Numbered from the stretch's first letter, positions 8,607 through 17,642 are shown. The stretch is 64,000 nt of DNA from Streptomyces sp. ASQP_92 (GCF_025399895.1 NZ_JAODUA010000012.1:62001-126000), one strand, 5' to 3'. Made by a program: numbers and translations. Notes: generated by a model not told the origin, from the sequence alone.

Positions 8607-9779
8607 TCAGACCCTGCGGCCCGCCCGCCAGACCTCGCTCACCAGCGGCACACCCGGCCGGTAGGCGAGGTGCACGGGCGAGGGCGCGTCCAGGAACGCC
8701 AGGTCGGCGCGGGCGCCCGGGGTGAGGCGGCCGATGTCGGTGCGGCGCAGGGCGGCCGCCCCGCCCGCGGTGGCCGACCAGATCGCCTCGTCCGGGGTCA
8801 TCTTCATGTCGCGCACCGCGAGCGCGACACAGAACGGCATCGACGACGTGAACGACGACCCGGGGTTGCAGTCGGTGGACAGCGCGACGGTCACCCCCGC
8901 GTCCAACAGCCGCCTGGCGTCCGGCCATGGGGCCCGGGTGGAGAACTCGGCGCCGGGCAGCAGCGTCGCCACCGTGGCGCTGTTGGCGAGCGCGTCGACG
9001 TCCGCGTCGGTGAGGTGCGTGCAGTGGTCGGCGGACGCGGCCTCCAGCTCCACGGCGAGCTGCACACCGGGTCCGTAGGTGAGCTGGTTGGCGTGGACGC
9101 GCGGCAGCAGGCCCTTGGCCCGGCCCGCGGTGAGGATGGCTCGCGCCTGGTCGCCGTCGAACGCGCCCTTCTCGCAGAACACGTCGATCCAACGGGCGTA
9201 CGGGGCGCACGCGTCCAGCATCTCGCCGGTGACCAGGTCCACGTAGCCGGCCGGGTCGTCGGCGTACTCGGGCGCCACGATGTGCGCGCCGAGGTAGGTG
9301 ACCTCGTCCGTGTGCTCGGCGGCGACGCGCAGCGCGCGGGCCTCGTCGTCGACGGTCAGGCCGTAGCCGGACTTGGTCTCCAGGGTGGTGGTGCCCTGCC
9401 GCAGCGCCTCGGCGAGATAGCGGGCCACGTTGGCGCCCAGCGCCTCGTCGCTCGCGGCGCGGGTGGCGGCGACGGTGGTGCGGATGCCTCCGGCGGCGTA
9501 CGCCTGGCCGCTCATGCGGGCGTTGAACTCCTGCGTCCGGTCGCCCGCGAAGACGAGGTGGGAGTGGGAGTCGACGAAGCCGGGCAGGACGGTTCGGCCC
9601 TGCGCGTCGACGGCGTCGTCGGTGGCGGGGGCGTCGGCGGTGCGGCCGGTCCAGGCGATGCGGTCGCCCTCGATGACGAGGGCGGCGTCCTGGACGAGGC
9701 CGAGGGGGCCGGGGCCGCGGTCGGGGTCGGGGTCGTTGGTGACGAGGGTGGCGATGTTCCGTACGAGGGTGGTGCGCAT
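8607..9779 (-). CDS. hutI: Imidazolonepropionase
   Basis: 390 residues; hydrolyses 4-imidazolone-5-propionate to N-formimidoyl-L-glutamate, the third step of histidine degradation, in the cytoplasm. Amidohydrolase features are clear: HSHLVFAGDRT supplies the HxH metal ligands (around residue 73), LETKSGYGL, HANQLTYGPGVQ, and STDCNPGSS with the late catalytic Asp. The ATG has AAGGA five bases upstream; an upstream in-frame ATG adds only seven residues without a better site. It is the last hut gene and is separated from hutF by a 484-base block of intergenic repeats, which may give it separate expression. Confidence 0.96.
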   Translation of the reverse strand: MRTTLVRNIATLVTNDPDPDRGPGPLGLVQDAALVIEGDRIAWTGRTADAPATDDAVDAQGRTVLPGFVDSHSHLVFAGDRTQEFNARMSGQAYAAGGIRTTVAATRAASDEALGANVARYLAEALRQGTTTLETKSGYGLTVDDEARALRVAAEHTDEVTYLGAHIVAPEYADDPAGYVDLVTGEMLDACAPYARWIDVFCEKGAFDGDQARAILTAGRAKGLLPRVHANQLTYGPGVQLAVELEAASADHCTHLTDADVDALANSATVATLLPGAEFSTRAPWPDARRLLDAGVTVALSTDCNPGSSFTSSMPFCVALAVRDMKMTPDEAIWSATAGGAAALRRTDIGRLTPGARADLAFLDAPSPVHLAYRPGVPLVSEVWRAGRRV

Positions 9780-9825
9780 GGCTTCCTTTCTATCCCCCAC
9801 CCCGCCCCTTCCCGAGACCCTCCGG

Positions 9826-10235
9826 GGGGTGGGGTGGCTCTCCGCTGCGGGCGGTGGTCCTTTCGCGCGGTTCCCCGCGCCCCTGAATCCTCTTCGGCCT
9901 GCGCGCCGTGGTCGCTTCTCGCGCGGTTCCCCGCGCCCCTGAAAACCGGTTTTCGTCTGCGGGCCGCAGGGGGCTGGTCGCGCAGTTCCCCGCGCCCCTA
10001 AAAGCGCTGGCCCTCTGCGGGTCGTGGTCGCTTCTCGCGCGGTTCCCCGCGCCCCTGAAAACCCGTTTTCGTCTGCGGGCCGCAGGTGGCTGGTCGCGCA
10101 GTTCCCCGCGCCCCTTAGCGGTGCTGGTGCTGGCCCGCATCGGGCATTTCAGCCCGTCCGGCGTTTGAGGACGAGCGCCCTTAAGGCGCGAACGGGGTCT
10201 GGGGCGGAGCCCCAGGAGGGCCGGGGGCGACAAAC
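9826..10235. repeat. Composite intergenic repeat, copy 2, between hutF and hutI
   Basis: Five module A cores (near 9859, 9924, 9979, 10039 and 10098) are followed by one module B (about 10123-10225) with its TTTCAGCCCGTC start, a GCGCC/GGCGC-type hairpin (here CGCCCTTAAGGCGCG) and TGGGGCGGAGCCCCA. The block fills the gap between two co-directional hut genes. Confidence 0.9.
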
Positions 10236-10263
10236 CCTCTGGGCAAGGCGCCCCAGGGATGGG

Positions 10264-11604
10264 TCACCCGTGCCGCAGGGACGCGATCGCCGACGCGAGG
10301 GACGAGGGGACGTCGGGGACGAGCGCGTGGGCGCCGTCGCGGACGACGTGGCGGCCCCCCACCACGACATGCCGCACATCCGCCGCGGACGCCGCGAAAA
10401 CGACCGTCTCCGCCGCCAGCCGAGGCACCGCCCCCACCGTACGGACGGAGTCCAGCGCGACCGTGGCGAGGTCGGCGAGCGCGCCGGGCTCGATGCGGCC
10501 CGCCTCGTCCCAGCCGATCGCCGCGTGCCCGTCGACGGTCGCCGCGCGCAGCAGCGCCGCCGCCGTCCAGTGGCCGCGCGTCCGCGTACGGAGCCGCTCG
10601 TCGAGTTCCATCGCCCGGGCCTCTTCGAGGAGGTCGATCACCGCGTGGCTGTCGCTGCCGAGAGAGAGCGGGGACCCGGCCCGCTGGAGGGCGAGCGCGG
10701 GTCCGATGCCGTCGGCGAGGTCGCGTTCGGTGGTGGGGCACATACAGGTGCCCGTGCCGGTGGCGCCGAGGAGCGCGATGTCGTCGTCGGTGAGGTGGGT
10801 GTTGTGGACGCCGGTGGTGCGCGGCCCGAGCACCCCGTGCTCGGACAGGAGCCGCGTGGGCGTCATGCCGTACGCGTCGAGGCAGGCCTCGTTCTCGGCG
10901 GTCTGCTCGGAGAGGTGGACGTGGAGCGGGGCCCGGCGTTCCTCGGCCCAGCGGGCCACCGTACCCAACTCCCGTGCGGGGACGGCCCGTACGGAGTGGA
11001 TGGCCGCGCCGATCCTGGCGTGGTCCCGCTCCTTGAGGGCGGAGCAGCGGTGCGCCCAGGCCTCGGCGGTGCCGTCGGAGAAGCGCGTCTGGTGTCGGTT
11101 GGGGGCGGCCCCGAAACCGGAGGAGAGGTACGCCGTGTCGAGCAGCGTGATGCGGATGCCCGCCTCGGCGGCTGCGGCGATCAGGGCCTCGCCCATCGCG
11201 TTGGGGTCGTCGTAGGGGGTGCCGCCCGGCGCGTGGTGCAGATAGTGGAACTCGCCGACGGCGGTGATCCCGGCGAGCGCCATCTCCGCGTACACGGCGC
11301 GGGCGAGCGCGTGGTAGGTGTCCGGGGTGAGCCGGGAGGCGACCTGGTACATCGTCTCGCGCCAGGTCCAGAACGTGCCCGAGCCGACCTGCACGGTGGA
11401 GCGCAGGGCGCGGTGGAAGGCGTGCGAGTGGGCGTTGGCGAGGCCGGGAATCGTGAACCCGCGCAACACGACGGCGCCGGGGGGCGGCGCCTCGATCCCC
11501 TTGCGGACGGCCGCGATCCGCCCGCCGTCGGCGACCTCCACGAGCACGCCCGGCTCGACCTCGGGGTCGAGCCAGGCATGTTCCAGCCAGTACGTCACCT
11601 GCAC
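10264..11604 (-). CDS. hutF: Formimidoylglutamate deiminase
   Basis: 446 residues. It converts N-formimidoyl-L-glutamate to N-formyl-L-glutamate plus ammonia, the branch of the histidine pathway used by Streptomyces and pseudomonads. The amidohydrolase (cytosine-deaminase-like) signature is complete: ANAHSHAFHRAL, HVHLSEQTAENEAC, HNTHLTDDD, CPTTERDL and LGSDSHAVID. The GTG start has GGAGGG six bases upstream and overlaps the end of the M20 amidohydrolase gene by ten bases, so the two are translationally linked. The frame continues upstream but only as antisense-like sequence. Confidence 0.94.
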   Translation of the reverse strand: MQVTYWLEHAWLDPEVEPGVLVEVADGGRIAAVRKGIEAPPPGAVVLRGFTIPGLANAHSHAFHRALRSTVQVGSGTFWTWRETMYQVASRLTPDTYHALARAVYAEMALAGITAVGEFHYLHHAPGGTPYDDPNAMGEALIAAAAEAGIRITLLDTAYLSSGFGAAPNRHQTRFSDGTAEAWAHRCSALKERDHARIGAAIHSVRAVPARELGTVARWAEERRAPLHVHLSEQTAENEACLDAYGMTPTRLLSEHGVLGPRTTGVHNTHLTDDDIALLGATGTGTCMCPTTERDLADGIGPALALQRAGSPLSLGSDSHAVIDLLEEARAMELDERLRTRTRGHWTAAALLRAATVDGHAAIGWDEAGRIEPGALADLATVALDSVRTVGAVPRLAAETVVFAASAADVRHVVVGGRHVVRDGAHALVPDVPSSLASAIASLRHG

Positions 11605-12785
11605 GCCAAACCCTCCAGTACATCGGCGAGTGCGAGCACGCCGGCGACGCAGTCGTCCTCGCCGGCGAACTCGGCCGGCGAGTGCGAGACGCCGGTGGGG
11701 TTGCGCACGAACAGCATGGCGGTCGGGATCGAGCCGGACAGGATTCCGGCGTCGTGTCCGGCGCCGGTCCCCAGGACGGGGATGCCGCCGCCGAGGATCT
11801 TGGCGATCTCGTCCCGCAGGGCGTGCTCGAACTCCACGACGGGCGTGAACGACTCGCGTACGACGTTGAGATCCACGCCGTCGCGCTCGGCGCGCTCGCG
11901 GGCGGCCCGCTCGATCGCGGTGACGACCGTGTCCAGGGTGGACTGGTCGGCGGCGCGCGAGTCCAGCCAGCCGCGCACCATCGACGGAATGGCGTTGACG
12001 CCGTTGGGCTCGCAGGAGATCTTGCCGAACGTGGCGACGGCGCCCGCGAGTTCGGCCTCGCGGCGGGCGGCGAGGACCGTCTCGGCGTACGTCAGCATCG
12101 GGTCGCGGCGGTCGACCAGGCGGGTGGTGCCGGCATGGTTGGCCTCGCCGGCGAAGTCGAACCGCCAGCGGCCGTGCGGCCAGATCGCGGAGGCGATGCC
12201 TACGGCGTCGCCGCTCAGGTCCAGCGCCCTGCCCTGTTCGACGTGCAGCTCGACGAACGCGCCGATACGGGCGAGGCGTTCGGGGTCGGGGCCGATGGTC
12301 TCCGGGTCGTACCCGGCCCGCTCCATCGCCTGGGGCAGGCTGATTCCGTCCTGGTCGCGCAGACGGTGCGCGGCCTCCACGCTGAGCTGTCCGGCGGCGA
12401 GCCGGGAGCCGACGCAGGCGAGGCCGAACCGGGCGCCTTCCTCGTCCCCGAAGTTGGCGATGGCGAGCGGCCGTGCCAACTCGGCTCCCCGGGCCCGCAG
12501 TTCGTCGAGCGCGGCGAAGGAGGACACGACGCCCAGGGGGCCGTCGAAGGCGCCGCCGTCCGGTACGGAGTCGAGGTGCGAGCCGGTGACGACGGCGTCC
12601 CCGGCCGCGGGGTCGCCGGCCCAGGCCCACTGGTTCCCGTTCCGGTCCACCTCGTAGCCGAGCCCGCGGGCTTCGGCCTGTGCGCGGAACCAGGCGCGGC
12701 AGTCGGCGTCGGCGGGGGTCCAGGCGTGGCGGCGGTAGCCGCGGGTGTCGGCGTCGCGCCCGATGGGCGCGAGCTCGCGCCACAT
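11595..12785 (-). CDS. M20-family amidohydrolase (allantoate amidohydrolase type), probably acting on N-formylglutamate
   Basis: 396 residues of the Zn-dependent M20 hydantoinase/carbamoylase family. Visible motifs: TGSHLDSVPDGGAFDGPLG (metal His and Asp), NFGDEEGARFG (catalytic Glu pair), FVELHVEQG, CEPNGVNAIPS and GTGAGHDAG. Family members hydrolyse allantoate, N-carbamoyl amino acids or ureidoglycolate. Sitting between hutU and hutF, and with no HutG in the window, it more likely removes the formyl group from N-formylglutamate; this is inference from context. The ATG lies directly against AGGAG, with a second GGAGAG 13 bases up; the long upstream extension of the frame is antisense to hutU and rejected. 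Confidence 0.85.
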   Translation of the reverse strand: MWRELAPIGRDADTRGYRRHAWTPADADCRAWFRAQAEARGLGYEVDRNGNQWAWAGDPAAGDAVVTGSHLDSVPDGGAFDGPLGVVSSFAALDELRARGAELARPLAIANFGDEEGARFGLACVGSRLAAGQLSVEAAHRLRDQDGISLPQAMERAGYDPETIGPDPERLARIGAFVELHVEQGRALDLSGDAVGIASAIWPHGRWRFDFAGEANHAGTTRLVDRRDPMLTYAETVLAARREAELAGAVATFGKISCEPNGVNAIPSMVRGWLDSRAADQSTLDTVVTAIERAARERAERDGVDLNVVRESFTPVVEFEHALRDEIAKILGGGIPVLGTGAGHDAGILSGSIPTAMLFVRNPTGVSHSPAEFAGEDDCVAGVLALADVLEGLACR

Positions 12786-12864
12786 CTCCTGAAAGGAGCT
12801 CTCCCCACCCCGCCCCTTCCCGAGACCCTCCGGGGGGATACGTCCGCCCGCGGACCGTGCCGGG

Positions 12865-12995
12865 TCGCTCGCGCAGTTCCCCGCGCTCCTGGCGGGGTTG
12901 GGGGCGGGGCCCGGGCGGGAAGTTTCAGCCCGTCCGGCGTTTGAGGACGGGCGCCCTTCAGGGGTGAACGGGGTTTGGGGCGGAGCCCCGGGAGT
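12865..12995. repeat. Composite intergenic repeat, copy 3, between hutU and the M20 gene
   Basis: One module A core (GCGCAGTTCCCCGCG, near 12871) and one module B (TTTCAGCCCGTC near 12924, then a hairpin and GGGGCGGAGCCCC) occupy most of the 233-base gap between two co-directional hut genes. It is the shortest block of the set. Confidence 0.85.
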
Positions 12996-13018
12996 GGGGG
13001 GCGGGGGCGGCGAGGAGG

Positions 13019-14683
13019 TCACGCGGGGTCGCCCTCCCGCATGGGGACGCGTACGCCCTTCTCGTCCGCCACCCGCTCCGCGATGTCGTACCCGGCGTCG
13101 ACGTGGCGGATGACGCCCATCCCGGGGTCGTTGGTCAGGACGCGGCGGATCTTCTCGCCCGCCAGCTTCGTGCCGTCCGCCACCGAGACCTGCCCCGCGT
13201 GGATGGAGCGGCCCATGCCGACACCGCCACCGTGGTGGATCGAGACCCAGGACGCGCCGGAGGCGACGTTGACCATGGCGTTCAGGAGCGGCCAGTCGGC
13301 GATCGCGTCGGAGCCGTCGAGCATCGCCTCGGTCTCGCGGTACGGGGAGGCCACGGAGCCGCAGTCGAGGTGGTCGCGGCCGATGGCGAGCGGCGCGGCG
13401 AGCGTGCCGTTGCCGACCATGTCGTTGAACATGTCGCCCGCCTTGTCGCGCTCGCCCTGGCCGAGCCAGCAGATGCGCGCGGGCAGACCCTGGAAGTGGA
13501 CGCGCTCGCCGGCCATCTTGATCCAGCGGTGCAGGGACTCGTTCTCCGGGAAGAGGTCGAGCAGCGCCTTGTCGGTCTTGTGGATGTCGGACGCCTCGCC
13601 CGAAAGGGCCGCCCAGCGGAAGGGGCCCTTGCCCTCGCAGAACAGCGGCCGGATGTAGGCCGGCACGAAGCCGGGGAAGGCGAACGCCCGCTCGTAGCCC
13701 GCCAGTTGGGCCTCGCCGCGGATGGAGTTGCCGTAGTCGAAGACCTCGGCCCCGGCGTCCATGAACCCGACCATCGCCTCGACGTGCCGGGCCATGGATT
13801 CGCGCGCGCGGGTGGTGAAGCCCGCCGGGTCCTTCGCCGCGTACGCCGCCATGTCGTCGAAGGCGACGCCGACGGGGAGGTAGGCGAGCGGGTCGTGGGC
13901 CGAGGTCTGGTCGGTCACGATGTCGATCGGGGCGCCCTCGGCGAGCATCCGCGGCAGCAGCTCCGCCGCGTTGCCGAGGAGGCCGATGGAGAGGGGGCGC
14001 CGGGCGTCGCGGGCCTCGACGGCGAGCTGGAGCGCGTGCTCCAGCGAGTCGGCCTTCACGTCCAGGTAGCGGTGCTCGATGCGGCGCTCGATGGCGCGCG
14101 GGTCGACGTCGATACAGATCGCGACGCCGTCGTTCATGGTGACGGCGAGCGGCTGGGCGCCGCCCATGCCGCCGAGGCCGGCGGTCAGCGTGATCGTCCC
14201 GGCGAGCGTGCCGCCGAACTTCTTGGCGGCGACCGCGGCGAACGTCTCGTACGTGCCCTGGAGGATGCCCTGCGTGCCGATGTAGATCCAGGAGCCGGCC
14301 GTCATCTGGCCGTACATGGTCAGGCCCAGCGCCTCCAGGCGGCGGAACTCCTCCCAGTTGGCCCAGTCGCCGACCAGGTTGGAGTTGGCGATCAGGACGC
14401 GCGGCGCCCACTCGTGGGTCTGCATCACGCCGACCGGGCGGCCGGACTGCACGAGCATCGTCTCGTCCTGCTTGAGCGTGCGCAGCGTACGCACCATGGC
14501 GTCGAAGGAGCGCCAGTCGCGGGCGGCCTTGCCGGTGCCGCCGTAGACCACGAGCTGGTCGGGGTGTTCGGCGACCTCGGGGTCGAGGTTGTTCTGGAGC
14601 ATGCGCAGCGCGGCTTCCTGCTGCCATCCCAGGGCGCTCAGTTCCGTACCGCGCGGTGCCCGTACGGGGCGGGGTCCTGACAT
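13019..14683 (-). CDS. hutU: Urocanate hydratase
   Basis: 554 residues, the usual length. It hydrates urocanate to 4-imidazolone-5-propionate using tightly bound NAD+, step two of histidine breakdown. Recognisable stretches include QTHEWAPRVLIANSNLVGDW, the nucleotide-binding LGGMGGAQPLAVT, FDYGNSIRGEA, GLPARICWLG and the catalytic-Cys segment LDCGSVASPYRETEAM. The ATG has GAGGAGG seven bases upstream; an upstream ATG at 14731 would run into the promoter region. As the first gene of the leftward hut operon it defines the promoter, which carries an inverted repeat shared with the RpiR gene upstream region. Confidence 0.97.
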   Translation of the reverse strand: MSGPRPVRAPRGTELSALGWQQEAALRMLQNNLDPEVAEHPDQLVVYGGTGKAARDWRSFDAMVRTLRTLKQDETMLVQSGRPVGVMQTHEWAPRVLIANSNLVGDWANWEEFRRLEALGLTMYGQMTAGSWIYIGTQGILQGTYETFAAVAAKKFGGTLAGTITLTAGLGGMGGAQPLAVTMNDGVAICIDVDPRAIERRIEHRYLDVKADSLEHALQLAVEARDARRPLSIGLLGNAAELLPRMLAEGAPIDIVTDQTSAHDPLAYLPVGVAFDDMAAYAAKDPAGFTTRARESMARHVEAMVGFMDAGAEVFDYGNSIRGEAQLAGYERAFAFPGFVPAYIRPLFCEGKGPFRWAALSGEASDIHKTDKALLDLFPENESLHRWIKMAGERVHFQGLPARICWLGQGERDKAGDMFNDMVGNGTLAAPLAIGRDHLDCGSVASPYRETEAMLDGSDAIADWPLLNAMVNVASGASWVSIHHGGGVGMGRSIHAGQVSVADGTKLAGEKIRRVLTNDPGMGVIRHVDAGYDIAERVADEKGVRVPMREGDPA

Positions 14684-14712
14684 GGCGCTGCCTCCTCGTG
14701 ACCTGATCCAGA

Positions 14713-14737
14713 TATTCACATCCTGGGTCACTGAATA
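14713..14737. promoter_or_regulatory. Candidate operator upstream of hutU
   Basis: TATTCA (14713-14718) and TGAATA (14732-14737) form a perfect six-base inverted repeat with a 13-base spacer in the divergent hutU/decarboxylase promoter region. On the minus strand the right part reads TATTCAGTGACCCAG, which matches 13 of 15 bases of TATTCAGTCATCCAG at 19874-19888, upstream of the RpiR regulator. RpiR regulators bind such dyads, so RpiR control of hut is a fair inference. Confidence 0.5.
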
Positions 14738-14798
14738 GAACTAGTCAATACGTCCTGTGGGTCTGCGCCCGCCGCCGGCCGGTGATTGGCTGGATCGC

Positions 14799-16145
14799 AT
14801 GACTACCCAGGCAACGTCCCCCACGGTCGGGGCCGCCGCGGCGCGGCGCCGCGAACAGGCCGTGCGGGCCGCGGTGGAACAGGGCCTGGCCGGGCCCGAC
14901 GCCCCCATCGTCGCCCTCCTCGACACCACCGGCATCCGTGCGAGCGCCGCCGCCCTGCGCGCCGCCTTCGCCGCCGTCACCGACGCCCCCGTCCTGCACG
15001 CCTTCGCCGTGAAGGCCTGCCCGCTGGTGCCGGTCCTGCGGCTGCTGCGCGCCGAGGGCCTGGGCGCCGAGGTGGCGAGTCCGGGCGAGCTCGCGCTGGC
15101 CGGGGCCGCGGGCATCGGCCCCGCCGACACCGTGCTGGACTCGCCCGCCAAGACCCCCGCCGAACTGCGCGAGGCGCTCGACCTGGGCATCGCCGTCAAC
15201 GCGGACAACCCCCAGGAGCTGGCCCGCCTGGACGCGCTCGTCGAGGCCTCGCCCAGCGCCTCGCCGATCGGCCTGCGGGTCAATCCGCAGCTCGGCGCCG
15301 GGTCCATCGACGCGCTGTCCACGGCGACCGCCACCTCCAAGTTCGGGGTGGCCCTGCTCGACGACGGCGCCCGGGAGTGGGTGGTGCGGGCGTACGCGGA
15401 GCGCCCCTGGCTGACCCGTCTGCACACCCACTCGGGCTCCCAGGGCGTGGCGCTCCCCCTGATGGCGCAGGGCGTCCGGGTGGCGTACGAGCTCGCCGAG
15501 GAGATCAACGCGGCGGTCGGGCGCCGACAGGTCGACACCCTCGACATCGGCGGCGGGCTCCCGGTCAACTTCGGCTCCGACGAGGAGACGCCGACGTACG
15601 CCGCCTACGCCCGTCTGCTGAAGGAGGAGGTGCCGGGTCTGTTCGACGGACGGTACGGCCTGGTGACGGAATTCGGCCGCTCGCTGCTGGCGAAGCACGG
15701 CACGGTCCTCGCCCGGGTGGAGTACGCGAAGAGCTCGGGCGGCCGCCCCATCGCGGTCACCCACGCCGGGGTGCAGATCGCGGCCCGGACCGTGTACGCA
15801 CCCGCCTCCTGGCCGCTGCGGATCGAGGCGTACGACGCCAAGGGCCGGCCCAAGAAGGGCCCGGCCGTCGCCCAGGACATCGCGGGACCGGCCTGCTTCG
15901 CGGGGGACCTGCTCGCCGAGAACCGCCCGCTGCCCCTGCTCGAACAGGGCGACTACACGGCGGTCCTGGACACCGGGGCGTACTACTTCGCCCACCACTA
16001 CTCCTACAACTCCCTTGCCAGGCCCGGGATTTACGGTTTCACCGACCCTCCCGAAGGCGTCCGGTTCGCGCCCGTGCGCACCCCGCAGCCGATCGAGGAC
16101 CTGATCGCGGAGGCGGGCGGCGCCCACGCCGACGCCCTGCTCTGA
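14799..16145 (+). CDS. PLP-dependent group IV decarboxylase (LysA/ornithine decarboxylase-like)
   Basis: 448 residues. Fold-type III PLP enzyme: HAFAVKACPL carries the PLP-binding Lys (about K72) in an alanine-racemase-like barrel, LHTHSGSQG and DIGGGLPVNFG bind the cofactor phosphate, and CFAGDLL is the substrate-side Cys/Asp motif of the second domain, followed by GAYYFAHHYSYN. These features fit decarboxylases acting on diaminopimelate, ornithine or arginine, but AVKAC instead of the usual AVKAN and the divergent barrel argue against canonical LysA. It is divergent from hutU and could share regulation with it, perhaps handling an amino acid derived from the same nutrient. No strong ribosome binding site precedes the ATG. 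The substrate is unassigned. Confidence 0.8.
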   Translation: MTTQATSPTVGAAAARRREQAVRAAVEQGLAGPDAPIVALLDTTGIRASAAALRAAFAAVTDAPVLHAFAVKACPLVPVLRLLRAEGLGAEVASPGELALAGAAGIGPADTVLDSPAKTPAELREALDLGIAVNADNPQELARLDALVEASPSASPIGLRVNPQLGAGSIDALSTATATSKFGVALLDDGAREWVVRAYAERPWLTRLHTHSGSQGVALPLMAQGVRVAYELAEEINAAVGRRQVDTLDIGGGLPVNFGSDEETPTYAAYARLLKEEVPGLFDGRYGLVTEFGRSLLAKHGTVLARVEYAKSSGGRPIAVTHAGVQIAARTVYAPASWPLRIEAYDAKGRPKKGPAVAQDIAGPACFAGDLLAENRPLPLLEQGDYTAVLDTGAYYFAHHYSYNSLARPGIYGFTDPPEGVRFAPVRTPQPIEDLIAEAGGAHADALL

Positions 16146-16366
16146 CCGCCCGCACATAATCGGCCACGACGACGAACTCCCGCGCCCCCACCCGGAGTTC
16201 GGCTCTGCCCAAAGGGCCGCACCCTAGCCAAGCCGGGCATGCGCCGCTGGAAAATGCCAGAACTCCCACCAGCGGTTGCCACCGTGCGTAACGTCTCCGT
16301 CGCTGCCGCACGCTCGTTCGGTGGCACCGAAGACCATCCATGTGCCGCGCCGGGAGGGAGTTCCGC

Positions 16367-16801
16367 GTGCCCGGAATCGACGAGTGCCTGCTTGAGGCGA
16401 TGCTGCTGCCGGGAGCGCTCGGGGCGGGCGTGGCCGACTGGACCAGCGGGCTCGCCCTCGGCGCCATCGGGCAGTCCCCCGGCGGCGACCACGAGGCCAC
16501 CGCCGCCGAGACCGCCGAGCTGGCCCGGATGGCCGCCGAACACCCGGGCTTCGGCGCGGCCTCTTCCCTCGACGCCTCCGCCCTCGGCGCCCCCGCCCTC
16601 GACAGCCAGGGCCTGTCGGCCACGGGCCCACCCGTCGAGGACCTGATCATCACCACCCGTACCGCTTATCACCTGCTCTGTTTCGTCGAGACGGCCTTCG
16701 ACAGCAGCGTCTTTCTGCATCTGTGGCTCGACCGCGACGAGGGCAATCTCGCCCTCGCCCGGCTGCGCCTGCGCGATCTGGCCGAACGGCTGGTGCTGTG
16801 A
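16367..16801 (+). CDS. Roadblock/LC7-like protein A
   Basis: 144 residues from a GTG with GGGAGGGAG six bases upstream. It is clearly related to the protein at 18101-18475: both have the ALGAxxxDxxSGxALG strand-turn near the N-terminus, a DLIITTRTAYHLL-type strand in the middle and a DRDEGNLALARLRLRDL C-terminal helix. Between residues 50 and 80 it has an Ala-rich insertion that the shorter paralogue lacks. Roadblock domains form dimers and usually regulate small GTPases or other switch proteins in the cytoplasm; here no GTPase gene is near. It begins a four-gene run with overlapping junctions. Confidence 0.75.
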   Translation: MPGIDECLLEAMLLPGALGAGVADWTSGLALGAIGQSPGGDHEATAAETAELARMAAEHPGFGAASSLDASALGAPALDSQGLSATGPPVEDLIITTRTAYHLLCFVETAFDSSVFLHLWLDRDEGNLALARLRLRDLAERLVL

Positions 16802-16806
16802 GGGCC

Positions 16807-17604
16807 ATGGCGATGGACAGACCCGCCCCCGAGACGCGAACGGCCGTCTCCCCCATGCTCGTTCGGCTCGTCGCCGAGCGGGCCACCGGCGCCCTGCTGC
16901 GCGACCGGGGCACCCTCTACCTCTGCGACGGTCAGGTGGTGCACGCGGAGAGCCCCGCCGCGCCCGGCATCGACGTGCTGCTCACCGCCGCCGGGCGGCT
17001 GCGGCCCGAGGGCTGGCGCGAGGCCGTCGACCGGGCGGGCCCGCGCGGCCGGGTGGCCCGGTTCCTGGTGGAGAGCGGCCAGGTCGGCGACGGCGAACTG
17101 GAGATCTGCCATCTGGGCGCCCTGCACGACGCGGCGTTCTTCGCCCTGGCCCCCTCCAGCGGCCCCACCCGCTTCCGGTACGGGGTGGCCCACTGGATGG
17201 GCCCCGTACGCCCCGTGTCCGCCGAGACGGTGGAGCGGGAGGCGGCCCGCCGCAGGGAGCTCCTCGACCGGATCTGGCCCAGCCCGGACCTGGACACCGC
17301 CCCCCTGGTGCGCGGTCGGCGCCTGCCGGACATCCCGCTCACCGTGCGCCAGCGGGCGGTCCTGAGCCGGGTCGACGGGGCGCGCACCCCCCAGGACATC
17401 GCGCGGGAGATCGGCCGGCCCGCCTTCCACACCCTGATCGACGTGCGCAGGCTGGCGGCCGTCGGGGCCGTCGAGTCCCCGCGCACCGCACCGCCCGCGC
17501 CGGCGGCGGGCCTCGAATGGGCCGCCCGGCTGGCGGCGGAGACCACCGCCCCCGATGTCGCGCTGCTGCAACGGCTGCGCGACGCGCTGGAGGCCACGCT
17601 GTGA
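16807..17604 (+). CDS. PATAN/DUF4388-like protein with C-terminal winged-helix-like region
   Basis: 265 residues. The N-terminal half follows the PATAN/DUF4388 pattern: ATGALLRDRGTLYLCDGQVVHAESP, then GWREAVDRAG and VARFLVESGQVGDGELE. The C-terminal half (about 170-240) with LTVRQRAVLSRVDG, TPQDIAREIGR and TLIDVRRLAAVGAVE looks like a winged helix of the kind often fused to such domains. Starts at GTG 16798 (overlapping the previous stop as GTGA), ATG 16807 and ATG 16813 are all possible; 16813 has the best-spaced GAGGG. It sits between two roadblock genes with no gaps, so a joint function is likely. The family assignment rests on pattern by eye. Confidence 0.65.
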   Translation: MAMDRPAPETRTAVSPMLVRLVAERATGALLRDRGTLYLCDGQVVHAESPAAPGIDVLLTAAGRLRPEGWREAVDRAGPRGRVARFLVESGQVGDGELEICHLGALHDAAFFALAPSSGPTRFRYGVAHWMGPVRPVSAETVEREAARRRELLDRIWPSPDLDTAPLVRGRRLPDIPLTVRQRAVLSRVDGARTPQDIAREIGRPAFHTLIDVRRLAAVGAVESPRTAPPAPAAGLEWAARLAAETTAPDVALLQRLRDALEATL

Positions 17605-17642
17605 TACGCGCACTGCGGCAGCGCGCCGAGAGGAGACAGCTC

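Noticed and set aside
8336..8725. A plus-strand frame with a signal-like hydrophobic stretch
   Set aside because: No ribosome binding site, runs into hutI antisense, and turns to Arg-rich shadow sequence after about 50 codons.
10264..12783. An 839-residue frame that contains hutF
   Set aside because: The upstream part is an Arg/Pro-rich shadow of the M20 gene; a GTG with GGAGGG at 11604 gives the normal HutF length.
11595..14627. A 1010-residue minus-strand frame covering the M20 gene and hutU
   Set aside because: Only the part below 12785 matches a protein family; the rest is antisense-frame sequence of hutU, where another frame encodes a perfect urocanate hydratase.
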